Notes: generated from the sequence alone by a model not told the origin. 64,000 nt of DNA from Massospora cicadina (GCA_022478985.1 JAKSZP010017344.1:55244-119243); one strand, 5' to 3'; shown: positions 1 to 11,599, counted from the stretch's first letter. Translations and numbers: made by a program.

Positions 1-1021
1 ACACAAGATTATTTCACCAACAGGGCTACAGCGGCAGTTACTCTTGGTCAGTTTCTCCGCCAATATGATCCCCAAAGACCTATATTTTTCTAAATCACTT
101 TTATAATCAAATTTAGTCTCCTTGAAGAGACTCTGATGGAGATCATAGATTAAACTAAGGCCCCAACCTGCACTATGGCATTCACATATGATACTGCCAT
201 CGCTTTTGATGCCCTGAGGATGCAACCCTTGATGCTGTGATTCTTGATAGGTAAATCAAGGCGTATAACGCTAAGGCCATCACCTTAAAAACAACAGTAG
301 TACAGATTGGGCACCCACAGATTCACCATCATATGGTCTGGACCCTACGCGCTACACTTTCCACTAACATGGTGATCCTGACTGACTTATAAGGAATCGC
401 ACTCAGTGCCAATGAGAACTTGATACTGCAAGCGGTGAACTCCAGGATTAATAGCTTAAAACAGATGAGAGATAACCATCCAGGTTTGAACCCTGATGGC
501 CAACATGTTCCTCTTATCTAAAATTTTTATTTTTACGCATGTCTGCCCATTTTCAGTCATATTATAAATGCGCCACAACGTTCTCCTTCTCTGTTGGATC
601 TGGGGCTCCAATCACCCACCCATGGCACTGTCATCAATAGCCCAACCTTGTAATGAAGGGGGCCTAGGGCTTCTGGATGCCTGATCTCATGTCACCTCAA
701 TTTACCTAGAGCTCTTTTGGCCAATTGTCTTTTATAACGCAAACACCATGCTTAGTGAACGCTTATCCTCCGCCAATCTAATCAGCATCTATGGCCTTTC
801 TAGAGTATTGCTGACACCTTTAGTGGAGTGGCTTACTACCCACCCAGGCCATCATTAGAAATTCTTCTCCTCTAAATATTGTAATAAGCTTTTCTTGTCC
901 TCAAATGAATGGACATACAGGTATACCACGTTTTCCCACACAGAAATGAGGGCCCAGACCTCAGCCCAATCGCCATGTGATAGTATATAATTAAGTTCTA
1001 GACATAGATCTCTCCTCAACT
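1..1021 (+). pseudogene. LINE ORF2 remnant (reverse transcriptase C-terminal part)
   Basis: Decayed plus-strand coding sequence with many stops. The clearest part, about 650-840, reads as a GGLGLLDA block followed by a leucine/tryptophan-rich stretch, which is the usual sequence after the polymerase domain of L1-like LINE proteins. The same block (GGMGLLDFESHAWRIWGKS) occurs in LINE F near 51170-51225. The rest of the interval has no intact frame. Element C begins at 1022, and LINE-like coding on the same strand resumes beyond its other end at 15557, so C probably landed in this LINE. The family assignment rests on a short motif. Confidence 0.5.
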
Positions 1022-2172
1022 TGTCAGGCAAACAGCAAGTTATTTCTAGACTGGCCTGCCAGTTTAAGTGATGAAGCACCCAAACGGAAAAACCAAATGC
1101 CAGTGGCACAGCTGCTCGTACAACAGTTATGGGACCAGGAAGAAATTCCGCCATTAAGTGCCCTTGAGCCATAATTGTTTATATGCACCTAGCAAAGTAC
1201 CTTGTGAACACGGCCATAAACCCTGATGGTTGTTAGAATACAGGAAGAAGGGGCGGTTTAGTTTTAATCATAAATCTAGAATTAGGTAAAGAGTTTTAAA
1301 GAAAAAACAAGTAAAGAAAATTGACCAACAATTTTCTCAGTGTGATGCAACTGATTAAATAGTGTTTAATTTGGTAGTAGGTCCAAGCAGGGATTAATAG
1401 CCCTCAAATTCGACCCAAACTGGCGAATTTTTGGGGGAGAGGGAAATTAATTATAATTAGAACTGACATCAAAGGATACAACAGCAGGCTGAGTCACTAC
1501 ATTTCAGCTGCCAACGCCTGGACCGAGGCTCAACTGTGTTTTTGTCAGTTGGCATGATGGCATCAAGCCCAAAGAGCACTAGGAATTCCCCAGGGCCACC
1601 CCACATAGGGGCGGTCACAATTGAATAAAACATATTTGGGATGCCCAATCCATCCAAGCCCGGTAACTGGGGCATTCATTTGACCAAATGAGATACACTG
1701 GGTGCAAATCCCAATTCAAGAAAGGGATTTCAAATTATCTGCAATAGTCCCCAATGGTAGCATATGCTCATCAGGGATTATCTTCAACAATTTCAAGGGG
1801 TGTTTGGCATTGGCGATCATACTGCTAGCTGACTCAAAACCATTAGCAATTCCAGCCAATAATTAGATACTTGTCCCTTCTTGACTATCAGCTTTCAAAT
1901 TTTCAGGCTTTATTCCCATTGGTTTTGGACCTTTCATCTTCAGTTTGGTAATCTGGCACAGATTTCCTCAATTTGGCTGACAAGTTTGGCAGAGGTGAGT
2001 GTGGGTACTGGGATTGAATTTTAGAGGGAGCGCTGTTACCCAGCACTCGTCTACCATGTGGGCGAGGTCACCCTGAGCGATGAGGGGTACAGCCTCCCTC
2101 TTTAAACCCTTCTTATTCAGAAATGGGAAAATCGCCCGATACATGCAAAGAGGATGTTCCCATGGACATACA
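1022..2172 (-). repeat. 3' LTR of element C
   Basis: Direct repeat of 14405-15556, collinear over its whole length with moderate divergence. On the minus strand it starts TGTATGTCC beside a polypurine tract and ends GCCTGACA at 1022. The reading frame at 855-1172 on the minus strand crosses the LTR edge and is probably fortuitous. Confidence 0.8.
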
Positions 2173-2196
2173 TTACCCTTTCCTTTTTCCAAAGGA
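2173..2196 (-). other. Polypurine tract of element C
   Basis: On the minus strand this is a run of purines (GGAAAAAGGAAAGGGTAA) touching the TGT start of the 3' LTR. This is the position and composition of a plus-strand DNA primer, and it fixes the orientation of the element. Confidence 0.75.
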
Positions 2197-2199
2197 GGG

Positions 2200-2797
2200 G
2201 AATTACCACCATGAAACTGCATGAGGGCTACATTTTTGTGAGCCTTTGGCAACTTGATCACCATTAAAGTCACAACTTTTTGGGGATGGGGAGCATCAGG
2301 ATGGGACTCATGAAATGCCTCAACTAGTTACATGCAGTTATTGAAATCACAGGCCTTAACCCAACTGTTCTTGTAGGCTGGATAGCCCTTCCAGGTGACA
2401 ATATACTAACTGACCTTAGATATTTGTGGGACGCTAATATGTTTCCCACCTCAGCCTCCTAAACATCCTCAATTACAATTGCTATGGGTCTATGGAAAAA
2501 GTCCCTTTAAATGAGGACATCTGAGAAACGTGGAAGACGGGGTGTTGTTTCCAGTGAGCTGCAGCTTTAAACAAAAAGCACCATTGCCCAAGTCTTCTTC
2601 CACCAAGTATGGACCCAAAAGCTTGCTTGCAAACTTCTAGGAAGGTACCAAATCTACAAATGGTGTGTATCAAGCATAATGTATAAACCCACTACTATAT
2701 CATGGCTAGAAAGCCCTTTTCGATCTGCAAACTGCTTGTAATCATTAATAGCTTAAGTGAGATGCTTTTGAACTAAGGCTTGAGTAGATCAAATTTT
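2200..2797 (-). pseudogene. Element C integrase C-terminus and chromodomain
   Basis: Minus-strand remnant. Around 2482-2673 it reads AAHWKQHPVFHVSQM, the conserved segment after the integrase GPY/F region (compare HPVLHVSQLK in element E). At about 2290-2440 another frame reads WKGYPAYKNSW followed by FHESHPDAP, the second half of a chromodomain. Chromodomains bind modified histone tails and direct integration to heterochromatin; that role is inferred from the family. Element D was inserted just beyond, at 2803. Stops and frameshifts make it non-functional. Confidence 0.7.
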
Positions 2798-2802
2798 CTC
2801 AG

Positions 2803-3950
2803 TGTTAGATTTTGATGGTTGACTCAAAAATAAACCCTTTGAGAAAACCATCAATGCTGATAGATTACTTCCATTGATGGATCCTTTGATTCTCCCAATT
2901 CATCTGCATAATTTGATATATCAGATTCACCTCATAACCACTCTAATTGTGTCTGAGGTGCCCAATTATTGTAGCTAATAATAGCTATGTTATACTTATT
3001 ATATTATAGCCGATTATGGGTACACTTGGGTGCAAAGTGGTCCCATGGCATTAACTAAATTGCACCTCCTAAATTAGTACATTAATCTTAATGCACTAAG
3101 GCAGAAGTTGGGTTCAGTTTAAAAATTGATAATTAAGCACTTAAACAAAGACGTCCCAATTATGGGCATACTTAGTGCTATTAAGAGGCCAGGCGACATC
3201 CCAAATTGGGGTGCATCATCTTTTATGATCATATATTTTTTATTCCCCATTTATTGTTAGATGTCAAGCTATGATGTAGCTCAAATTGAGAAGATTTTGA
3301 TGTTGAGTATAAAACCCAAAGTCATCCCAATTATGAGAGTAAAATTGCCTCCATTTAGCTGAAACTGTTTTTTTTAGTCAATTCATGGGCTGAATTGACT
3401 TGGGGATTTTTTATAATTATTGCCATGACCAGCAGAGGATTGGCATAATATGAATGAACTCATCTAATAGATGAGTTTGGCCAGGAGATGCCTGAGAGGT
3501 ATATAATACTGGCGCCTGGCTGATTAATAAAACATCAATTAATCATCATTTACTAGTTTATTAATCCTTAATAACTACTGTTGCTTAGTTTATTAATTAT
3601 TATCCATCTGTCATCTGTCAGATATTCATATCTGTCACCATTACATCTATATTAGATAGTTGTGTGTGTTTATTCTTCCTTAAGAGAAGTACATAGTTGC
3701 CTGCCAGAGAAGTAGTCCTGATTATAGAGGAATAATTTCCTGATTTTTTACAAAGACAGAAGGTCTTGTATATGTTGGTGCCAGTAGACTTAAGAATGGT
3801 GAGTATACCAGAGTTACTTGGCTATTATTGAGGATTATCGGAGAATCTACTTCCCAATTATGAGCAGGAGTTTCATTTGAAAGAGCGAGTTTATATCCTC
3901 AATTTCACTGTTAAGTTACTTAGCTTGCACCATCAGCTGAAAACTTAACA
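2803..3950 (+). repeat. 5' LTR of element D
   Basis: 1,148-bp direct repeat of 8122-9268 with TG...CA ends. From about 3420 to the end the two LTRs are nearly identical, while the first half has more differences (for example near 3330-3380). It is followed at once by a primer-binding site. Confidence 0.9.
3500..3506 (+). promoter_or_regulatory. TATA-like box in the 5' LTR of D
   Basis: TATATAA inside the LTR, repeated in the 3' LTR near 8819. It is the best candidate core promoter of the element; the transcription start is not visible from sequence. Confidence 0.5.
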
Positions 3951-3953
3951 TTT

Positions 3954-3969
3954 TGGTGCTCACTACAGG
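3954..3969 (+). other. Primer-binding site of element D
   Basis: TGGTGCTCACTACAGG begins 4 nt after the 5' LTR. The leading TGG pairs with the CCA end of a tRNA, so D is probably tRNA-primed. Element A has a related site next to its 5' LTR (TGGTGCTCATAACAGG on the minus strand, about 30713-30728). Confidence 0.65.
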
Positions 3970-4009
3970 AGCATCAAACATACCACAGGGACAAACACAA
4001 CTACTATAA

Positions 4010-4650
4010 TGGATTTTAATTTTCAACCATCAGAATTTGCCCAAAAATATGGAAACAACAAGACAGAAACTTATAAGGCAGTTTACACATTTTCATGTCC
4101 TCAAACCCACAATGAAGATGGAATGGATTTATTTAATTCCCTTAAAGCAGGCAGAAAATTGTTTGATATGGATTTCAATGCCTGAAGTTATTCTAAAAAT
4201 CTCTTCCTTGCACATCAAATGATTCTCACTTACATGAAAATATGGACACCAATGAATAATTAACCTCAGACAATGGTGGAAATTCCTCTGGTGAAAAACC
4301 TCCGCCTCAAGTTAGGGAAAATTTATCTACATCAAAATCAAACTTTACACAAAAATCCATTTTGGCTAGTAGTCCTTCATGCCATTCTAATGAGAGAAGC
4401 AATGCTTTAACTACTGGAGAATCAGGCCAAAGGGAGCTCAAACCTTATAATCTGCCAAAAACTGTCAATGAAGGCCATAAGTCACTAATAGCCGAGTTTG
4501 TGACACATCCCAATTTCAATTACAATATTCAAATCATATCTTCCATATCAGGACACTGCATATGGCCCTTGACCAGTTTTCTCTAGAGCAAAGAGACGAT
4601 CCTCTACCTTTTGGAAGTCATGTCTAAATTCAATTGGAGGATAGCTTGGC
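4010..4650 (+). pseudogene. Element D gag remnant
   Basis: An open frame from ATG 4010 to 4189 encodes about 59 residues beginning MDFNFQPSEFAQKYG, placed where Gag should start after the primer-binding site. A second open stretch, 4362-4586, holds serine- and asparagine-rich sequence. No zinc knuckle or capsid motif is recognisable. Sequence is evidently missing downstream, because RNase H follows directly without protease or reverse transcriptase. Confidence 0.5.
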
Positions 4651-4950
4651 AAAGAAGGCCATTATATCAGTTTTTAGCTAAAAATGCACCTATAATTGGG
4701 CAGGATCACTGATTGGAAAAAGTAAAACCTCCCTAATAGCCATTAAATTTTTCATAGGCTGGGCAGGGTAGGATAGAATTAGAAGAATATATGTAAAGGA
4801 AAGAAAAATCAATATAAAAATATATAAAGAGTATAAAAATATAAAAAAAATGATAACTAAAGTAATATAACACCTAATTTTATCAAAAAATAAAAAAGGG
4901 TCTCTTTTTAGTGAAATTTGGCCTGCTAGGAGGCATTTGACGAGCTTCAT
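4651..4950. other. Deletion-junction region of element D, no gene
   Basis: AT-rich stretch with A-runs and no coherent frame between the gag remnant and RNase H. The protease and polymerase domains expected here are absent, so the internal deletion of D lies in or near this interval. Confidence 0.5.
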
Positions 4951-4954
4951 TTGG

Positions 4955-5360
4955 CCCTATTAGTCGCACCAGTATTGTGCTATCCTGACTTTGACTGATA
5001 ATTTATTGTTCAGACTGATGCGTCATTAACAGCAATTGGAGCTGTTTTGTCCCAAGTCAGAGAAGATGGCAAAGAGCACTAGTAGCCTATGCTAGTCGGA
5101 CCCTAAATGCCCATGAAAGAAATTATACTGTAACCAAAAGAGAGTGTTTGGCTGTTATATATGCCTATAAACAGTTCCAAGTATACCTTCATGGAGTGCA
5201 TTTCACCGTGGTTACTGATCATGCACCCCTAAGCTGGCTTAACAATTTGAAGGAGCCAGAAGGACGTTTGGCTCGCTGGGCACTTGAGCTGCAGGCTTAT
5301 GACTATACCATTAAGCACTGGGCTGGTGCTAAGCATCAGAATGCTGATTGATTGTCCCGT
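4955..5360 (+). pseudogene. Element D RNase H domain
   Basis: Reads FIVQTDASLTAIGAVLSQ near 5000, a Ty3/Gypsy RNase H start with the catalytic D in TDAS, then RTLNAHERNYTVTKRECLAV with the catalytic E, and VVTDHAPLSWL with the third acidic residue. The last part, 5148-5351, is open. A frame change near 5080 and a TGA at about 5349-5351 (the AD-stop-LSRLP region) break it. The normal role is removing the RNA strand during reverse transcription. Confidence 0.8.
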
Positions 5361-6600
5361 CTGCCCATCGTAGCAACCCTCTGCCAGCCGGCGGATGACT
5401 TGTTCCAGAAGATGGTTAATGGAACTTTTGCCAATGAGCCCAAACAAGTGCAGAAAGTTCTCTCCGAATTAAAAAAGGATACCCAGACTGAAAAAGGAGT
5501 CTTATTCAAGGTGATTGATGGAAAGAAATATATATTTCCACATCCCTCGGCTCAAGCAGATCTAATTTTGGCTGCTCATAAGGCTACTGGCCATGGAGGC
5601 TTTAAGAAAACCAAAGAGCAGCTTAAACGAAATTACTATTGGGAATTGATGCATTTTGACATCCATGAAACTTTAAGCTGTTGCCAAGAGTGCCATGGGG
5701 AAAACCCTTCCAAAAAGCTACTTCATACCAGCTTGTTCAGCCCAAATTTTCTTGGCACACTATATCTATAGATGTGGTTGGACCCTCCCAATTAGCAATG
5801 TGAAAGCCAAATATATTATTGTGGCAGTTGATCACTTAACAAAATGGGTCAAATCCAGGGCTAATCAGGACTTAGGAGCCTCAACAACTGCTAAATTTAT
5901 CGTGGAGCAAGTTATTCATCAGCGCGGATGTCCTCAATCTATATTAACAGATAATGGCACAAATTTCACTGCAATTATTCTCTAGAAGCTTAATGAATTA
6001 ATGGGGGTGCATGGTGTTCTGTCAACTCCATACCACCCAGAGACAAATGGTGCAGTAGAACGAGTTAATGGAACACTTGTCAATATTCTAAGGAAACTGA
6101 CTTCTCAGAAGCCCTCTGAATGGAGCATGTTCCTCAGTTCAGCCATTTTTGCCTACAACATCTCTTACCATTCAGCCACGAAGATGTCTCCATTCCAACT
6201 TCTGTATGTGAAGCATCCAGCCTTACCACCATTGTTGTATTCTTTATTACATGAACCCCAGGAATTGAGCTATTCTCAGTATGTTGAGAGGCTTGCAGAG
6301 ACCTTAATTAAGCTGCAAGCCCAGGTTTTTGATAACAACTTCAAACTTTGTAAAGCCTGACATGAAAAAGATCAAAAAACCCAATACAATCTGCCAGAAT
6401 TCGCTGTGGGGGATGAAGTAAAATTTTGTAATACCTATGGTTCAGGGCAAATTCACAAGTTAAATCACATTTGGGTTGGTCCATTTGAAGTTATTGAGAA
6501 GACCTCAAGTTTTTCTTACACTATTAAGGAGAAAAATTTGGGTCATGTATATAATTGAGTCCATGCTAAATTCCTAAGAGAGATTAAAAAGTGGCCCAAT
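5361..6600 (+). pseudogene. Element D integrase
   Basis: Integrase in several frames. The zinc-binding N-terminal part has HKATGHGG (H...H) and CCQECH (C..C) near 5570-5695. The catalytic core has IDVVG near 5765-5785, TDNGTNF near 5950, and ETNGAVERVNG near 6040-6070, matching D, D and E of the DDE triad. The C-terminal part has VGPFEVIEK near 6480 and then HAKFLREI. No chromodomain follows, unlike elements B, C and E. Breaks include a frame change near 5750 and stops at about 5983, 6358 and 6556. Confidence 0.85.
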
Positions 6601-6780
6601 TAGAAGAGAGGAATTCAAACATAAGTATATACAATCAATTTAAACTAATAAATATGAAAAATATTAATAATAAAAAGAAAAAAATAATATAAAATAATGC
6701 AAAAAAAATTCTATCATTTATATAAGTAAAAAAAGGAATAAGATTTTATATTTCAAGTAATAAGAAAATCATAAATTTTA

Positions 6781-6913
6781 AGGGTGGTTAGCTGAGTGGG
6801 TAAAACTGCTTCCACCCCTAGTGCAGGTTTTGAGTTTGAAACCTGTACTGGCTAGAAAACTTTCTCAGTGTGGTATATTTGTCCCAAGGTCGACCCACCT
6901 CGAATAAATTTTT
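6781..6913 (+). mobile_element. SINE family I copy in element D
   Basis: 133-bp tRNA-derived SINE flanked by a 10-bp duplication ATAAATTTTA (6771-6780, 6914-6923). The head carries an A-box-like GGTTAGCTGAGTGGG and a B-box-like TTGAGTTTGAAACC, marks of an internal RNA polymerase III promoter. The tail has GTGTGGTATATTTGTCCC then GGTCGACCCACCTCGAATAA, which is shared with SINE family II. Confidence 0.85.
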
Positions 6914-6937
6914 ATAAATTTTAACAAATAAAACAAA

Positions 6938-8068
6938 TTATTCCTCAGCTTTGAGGGGAGGTGACTCAGAATCCAAACCTTCATCTTTGCGCACCAATTC
7001 AGCCCAGTCTAGTTGCTGGGTGACAAGAAAAAGGGCTGTAATGGCATAGAGCCAGATGCGCTGCACATTTGTTGAAGATGACTCCCAGTGAACAATGGGG
7101 AGAGGAGGCGCAAACCTATTTATAGTTACTTGATTGAGCCCACAATCAGGCGGGAAATTATGCGCCCAAGAGAAGACAGTCAACTAGGAAATCAGTTTGA
7201 TACTGATAAATTTCTGGGGTCGACAATCTAACATGATAAAGCTGGGTTTTCCACCACTCGATTAGAGGGGGAACATGCAACAAACGACCTGAAGGCATCT
7301 GGTCAGGGAAAAGGCACATAAGATGGCCAACTATGGCTATCCTGGGGAGGTATATATTAGCATTATCCTGATGAAGGGCCTCAAAAGCTTCCCAAACAGC
7401 TGAGTGTAAAAGAACATCTTGAACATCATGGGTATTCAAACCCAAAGAGGAAGAAAATTGGGCCAATTCTCAAGTGGCTCAGACCAGGAACCAAGGACCT
7501 CCTCCACAAAGCTGACAACCTGAACAAACTCTTGAGGTTGAACAGAGGTATTTTTGGCCAACAAAAGATGATTGGGGTTATAAAGATGATCATATTCAGC
7601 CTGAGTTTTGCTGAGCAGTTGGCCTCAGCGAGAATAGTTGGTAAACCCCAGCAGTGTACTGTAGTTTTGGGCCATTGGGAAATGGCCAATTACAAAGAGA
7701 AACTCTGCCAGAAGATCGCCATCTTGATAAACTAGCTGGAGCAAAAAGGTTGGCTCTCTCAGATCAAAAGAGCGGCCAAAGTTGTTTGCTGTGACAGTTG
7801 TGGAAGCACAAAACATGAGCTCATACCCTATTGATCCTTGGGTAGGATCCACAACTTGGACACCTTCCTCCTCAAAGATGGTTTTGGGCCAAGTTGATAT
7901 CATGACAGTCAGCGCAGGAAGAAGCTGGCCCAACTCTGCTGCCTGGAGTGAGCCCAAGAACAGATTCATATGCATGGTTCTGGGCAGATGAGTAAACTGA
8001 TGCCACTGTTCAGGCTTGAAGGAAGCCATGAAATTGTGGTATGCAGAGGATGAGCTGTTTTCAGACAT
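6938..8068 (-). pseudogene. Antisense accessory ORF of element D
   Basis: On the strand opposite to D's own genes, coding-like sequence of about 377 codons runs from ATG at 8068 (MSENSSSSAYHNFMASF) to a stop at 6938 (ending SPPLKAEE). It is open for 147 codons, meets a TGA, stays readable to about 7445, then continues in two further frames (7466-7158, then 7183-6938). Composition is hydrophobic and leucine-rich with conserved-looking W, P and H residues; I recognise no domain. A TATAAA on this strand lies at 8101-8096, and the ATG is 53 bp from the 3' LTR. Antisense ORFs in this place are known in some plant Ty3/Gypsy elements such as Grande; a link is not shown. Confidence 0.6.
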
Positions 8069-8109
8069 TGAAAATGAATTTGGGAAAATTCAGTGTTTAT
8101 ATTCCAGTC

Positions 8110-8121
8110 AAGTGGGGGAAA
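8110..8121 (+). other. Polypurine tract of element D
   Basis: AAGTGGGGGAAA directly before the TGTTAG start of the 3' LTR, the normal place for the plus-strand primer. Confidence 0.7.
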
Positions 8122-9268
8122 TGTTAGATTTTGATGGTTGACTCAAAAATAAATCCTTTGATAAAACTATCAATGCTGATAGATTACTTCCATTGATGGA
8201 TCCTTTGATTCTCCCAATTCATCTGCATAATTTGATAAATCATATTCACCTCATAACCACTCTAATTGTGTTTGAGGTGCCCAATTATTGTAGCTAATAA
8301 TAGCTATGATATTAATATATTATGGCCAATTATGGGTACGCTTGGGTGCAGCGTGGTCCCACGGTATTAACTAAATTGCACCTCCTAAATTAGTACATTA
8401 ATCTTAATGCACTAAGGCAGAAGTTGGGTTTGATTTAATGAAATTGATAATTGAGCACTTAAACATAGATGTCCCAATTATAAGCGTACTTAGTGCTATT
8501 AAGAGGCCTGCTGACATCCCAAATTGGGGTGCATCATCTTTTATGATCATATATTTTTCCCCATTTATTGTTGGATGTTGAGCTATGATGTAGCTCTAAT
8601 TGGGAAGATATAGATGTTGAGTTCAAAACCCAAAGTCGTCCCAATTATGAGAGTAAAATTGCCTCCATTTGGGCTGAAACGATTGTTATTTTTAGTCAAT
8701 TCATGGGCTGAATTGACTTGGGGATTTTTTATAATTATTGCCATGACCAGCAGAGGATTGGCATAATATGAATGAACTCATCTAATAGATGAGTTTGGCC
8801 AGGAGATGCCTGAGAGGTATATAATACTGGCGCCTGGCTGATTAATAAAACATCAATTAATCATCATTTACTAGTTTATTAATCCTTAATAACTACTGTT
8901 GCTTAGTTTATTAATTATTATCCATCTGTCATCTGTCAGATATTCATATCTGTCACCATTACATCTATATTAGATAGTTGTGTGTGTTTATTCTTCCTTA
9001 AGAGAAGTACATAGTTGCCTGCCAGAGAAGTAGTCCTGATTATAGAGGAATAATTTCCTGATTTTTTACAAATACAGAAGGTCTTGTATATGTTGGTGCC
9101 AGTAGACTTAAGAATGGTGAGTATACCAGAGTTACTTGGCTATTATTGAGGATTATCGGAGAATCTACTTCCCAATTATGAGCAGGAGTTTCATTTGAAA
9201 AAGCGAGTTTATATCCTCAATTTCACTGTTGAGTTACTTAGCTTGCACCATCAGCTGAAAACTTAACA
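8122..9268 (+). repeat. 3' LTR of element D
   Basis: 1,147-bp partner of 2803-3950, ending ACTTAACA and followed by the duplicated CTCAG. It carries its own substitutions and small indels relative to the 5' LTR. Confidence 0.9.
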
Positions 9269-9273
9269 CTCAG

Positions 9274-9644
9274 CATGATTGGCAGCAGCTGGGACCTCTG
9301 GACGCAGACAGGGACCAACTGAAAATGAGGTATTCTACCCCAATGTTGCTTCATAGGGAGAAAACCCCATAGAAGCGTGAGTTCAGTTGTTATAGGCAAA
9401 TTGAGCAAGGGGGAGGTCATTGGCCCAGGTATCCTGCATGGCCGCAGTGTAGAAGCACAAGTACTGTTTCAGAATTTGGTTAACCTGCTCAGTTTGCCCA
9501 TCAGACTGGGGGTGATATACTGTGGAATGGCAAAGGTTAATTTTAAGATGGATAAAAGCTCATTCCAGAAACGCGCTGTAAACTAGGGCCCACAGTCACT
9601 GATGATCTTCCTGTGTGAAACCAAACATAGAAAACACATGGCGT
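9274..9644 (-). pseudogene. Element C integrase, catalytic-core segment
   Basis: Minus-strand remnant between the insertion points of D and the ORF1-only element. Near 9440-9540 it reads as HPQSDGQ(T)EQVNQ and then [17 protein letters not shown], including the third acidic residue of the DDE triad and the following conserved helix; compare [17 protein letters not shown] in element B. Several stops. Confidence 0.7.
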
Positions 9645-9661
9645 ATGAAGATACAAGAGGT

Positions 9662-11582
9662 ACCTCTCTCTCTGCTTGGAATAACTTTCCAAGCAATTTA
9701 TCTGGTAAATTAAAAGCAAACACTTAATTGCACATCAAAGTCTTGCTCCAATGTCATCAGATCCCCCACCAACTGTCCCAGCATGGGGCAGCAGCAAAAC
9801 TCCCCCTCTGTTTTCTGTCTGACAGGAAAATGTGCTTGGACTGGCTCGCCCAGTCATTCCAAACCCTTAGGATGATTTGTTCCTCCCAAATATCTCGATG
9901 CCCATCTTGCCTGAACCCAAGCAGTGCCCCACTGCCCCCGGGTGCTCCCTGGAGCAACATGCATTTCAGCCTTAGGGCCAAATATGGGAAATTCTTCCCC
10001 TACAACGACCAAGCCATTATCAAAATGGCTCGGGCAGTGATGACACCAGCCTGTTTTATTGACTTCCGCCCCTATAAAGGGGTACTTTGATCTTGGTTTC
10101 CCCTGTGAAGCTGATGCAGCCACTGTGGCAATGATACCACTAAAATTCAATAATATTCCCTTCCCAACAACTCAGACCCAGCTCCCAACGGACACCACCA
10201 TGGTGGTCCAGTTCTCTGGTTTGCCCACCTACCTCCCCCCGAAGTGCTCCACCAGGAGCTGATGGAAGGTTTGGCAGCATACGGTGCCAACCCCAACTTA
10301 CAATTTGTGGTCCTAAATGGGGCCACATGCCTTGCTGGGCCTCGGGCATATGCCATTATCAGCCCTGAATTTACAAAAATTTCTTTAGCAATTTCACCTC
10401 GCGCCACCATCCCATCTGCCCCCAACCATCCGTTCTGGGCCCATGTCAAGGGCGGATGGATGATTTGTCCATCCTGTTTCGAGTTAGACCACTCAAAATG
10501 CAAATGCCCATACTCAGAAACTTCCGCTGATGCCAAAAGTTTTCTGACGCCCACCAATCTGCTGCCCACCCCGCGCCAACTCTGACATGGGGTACGATCC
10601 TACCTTCCCCTCCTCCAATGCCTGATGCTGCAGATGCACCTGCAGCCACCAATCAGCATCCACCTTTCCCCAGGGCCACGCATGATTCTTCCAATCAAGT
10701 GCAGGATTGGACCCTGGTTCAAATCCAGGAAAATTCCAGAAAACCAGCCAATCCTCAACCATATGACGATTCCTCAATCCAATTCAACCAAAACCCATGG
10801 GAGTATTTGAATAGAAATTGACGAATCAGGTAATGTCATCAAAGAACCGTTGCTGCAAGTTGAGCAGCTCTGTAACGCAGAATGGGATGCAAAATTCCCG
10901 CCTCAGAAATATGTCCCACAGCCTAACGCCAAACTGTTCTACAGTGACCACCAGCTTTCAGCAGAAGCAGCCGCCACAACAGATTGTCATCCACTCAGCA
11001 AAGCTGGCTATAAATCCGTGGCTGCACTTGCAGGAGGAATTCCACCTCCCGTTATCCCCATAGATCTTACTGCACAAAGTAAGATCAACATGAAAATTTT
11101 GCACAAAAACGTCACTGAAGCCATCCAGAATGTGGCAACAGTAGCACAGAATCCAAAAGCAAAAATAACCTGAACCAACATTGCCACATTTGTTAAATTC
11201 CCAGATGTCCGCCTCAAAGCTGAAGACGCTTTGGCCAAATACATTGTTGGAATCATGATGGCTAACAACTATTTGGAAGTTCCAGTCATCAGGGAAAATT
11301 AACCCCATACCGCCAATGCCCCCACACCCCTACTATCTGCCTTAACACGCACCCTACTCTGGAATGAGATGGATGCAGCTGAAGATGAGCCCCCTGATCC
11401 CCCTCCCCGTCCACCATGGAGGGATAGCAGTATTCGTTACCCACCTGGTTGGATATTTGTTAGGTATGATTCAATCAATCCGTCCATTTTGGGCGTTTTG
11501 TTTGAATTGTTAATTTTTTATTATGATTTTAGTTTTAGTTTGATTATGTCCATCCCCTGGTTGGCTTACCTCATTTAAATAA
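9662..11582 (+). mobile_element. ORF1-only non-LTR element, copy 1
   Basis: A 1,921-bp insertion into the integrase of C, flanked by a 17-bp duplication with one mismatch (9645-9661 and 11583-11599, ATGAAGATACAAGAGGT against ATGAAGAGACAAGAGGT). It has no LTRs, an 89-bp 5' leader, one long reading frame, and a 3' end in TTTAAATAAA. Long duplications and an A-rich end are typical of target-primed reverse transcription. No endonuclease or reverse transcriptase is present, so it must be mobilised in trans. Copies 2 and 3 have the same layout and nearly the same length. It resembles mammalian HAL1 elements in concept only. Confidence 0.8.
9751..11420 (+). pseudogene. ORF1-like zinc-knuckle protein of copy 1
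   Basis: Start ATG at 9751 (MSSDPPPTVPAWGSSK) is conserved in copy 2 (MSSAQPPTAPKWGSGK). About 555 codons over several frames. Order: proline-rich start; a block FFPYNDQAIIKMARAVM then FIDFRPYKGYFDLGFPCEAD (about 9995-10110); a possible RNA-recognition fold, VVQFSGLPTYLPP through NLQFVVLNGA (about 10203-10325); a zinc knuckle CPSCFELDHSKCKC (C-x2-C-x4-H-x4-C, about 10467-10508); a linker; an alanine-rich segment; and a proline-rich end (PPDPPPRPPWRDSS). At least two stops and several frameshifts. Nucleic-acid binding is inferred from the knuckle; the family is not one I can name. Confidence 0.7.
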
Positions 11583-11599
11583 ATGAAGAGACAAGAGGT

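Larger units (their letters stand above)
2803..9268 (+). mobile_element. Element D: Ty3/Gypsy retrotransposon with antisense accessory ORF
   Basis: Plus-strand LTR element of 6,466 bp with a perfect 5-bp target duplication, CTCAG (2798-2802 and 9269-9273). The LTRs are 2803-3950 and 8122-9268, starting TGTTAGATT and ending ACTTAACA. A primer-binding site follows the 5' LTR and a polypurine tract precedes the 3' LTR. Internally there is a gag N-terminus, then RNase H and integrase; the protease and most of the reverse transcriptase are missing, so it is a deletion derivative. A SINE sits at 6781-6913, and a long antisense ORF lies between integrase and 3' LTR. It is inserted in the integrase of element C. 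Confidence 0.9.

Noticed and set aside
10147..10569. 140-codon minus-strand frame inside ORF1-only copy 1
   Set aside because: It overlaps the zinc-knuckle ORF; the equivalent antisense frame is not clearly preserved in copies 2 and 3.
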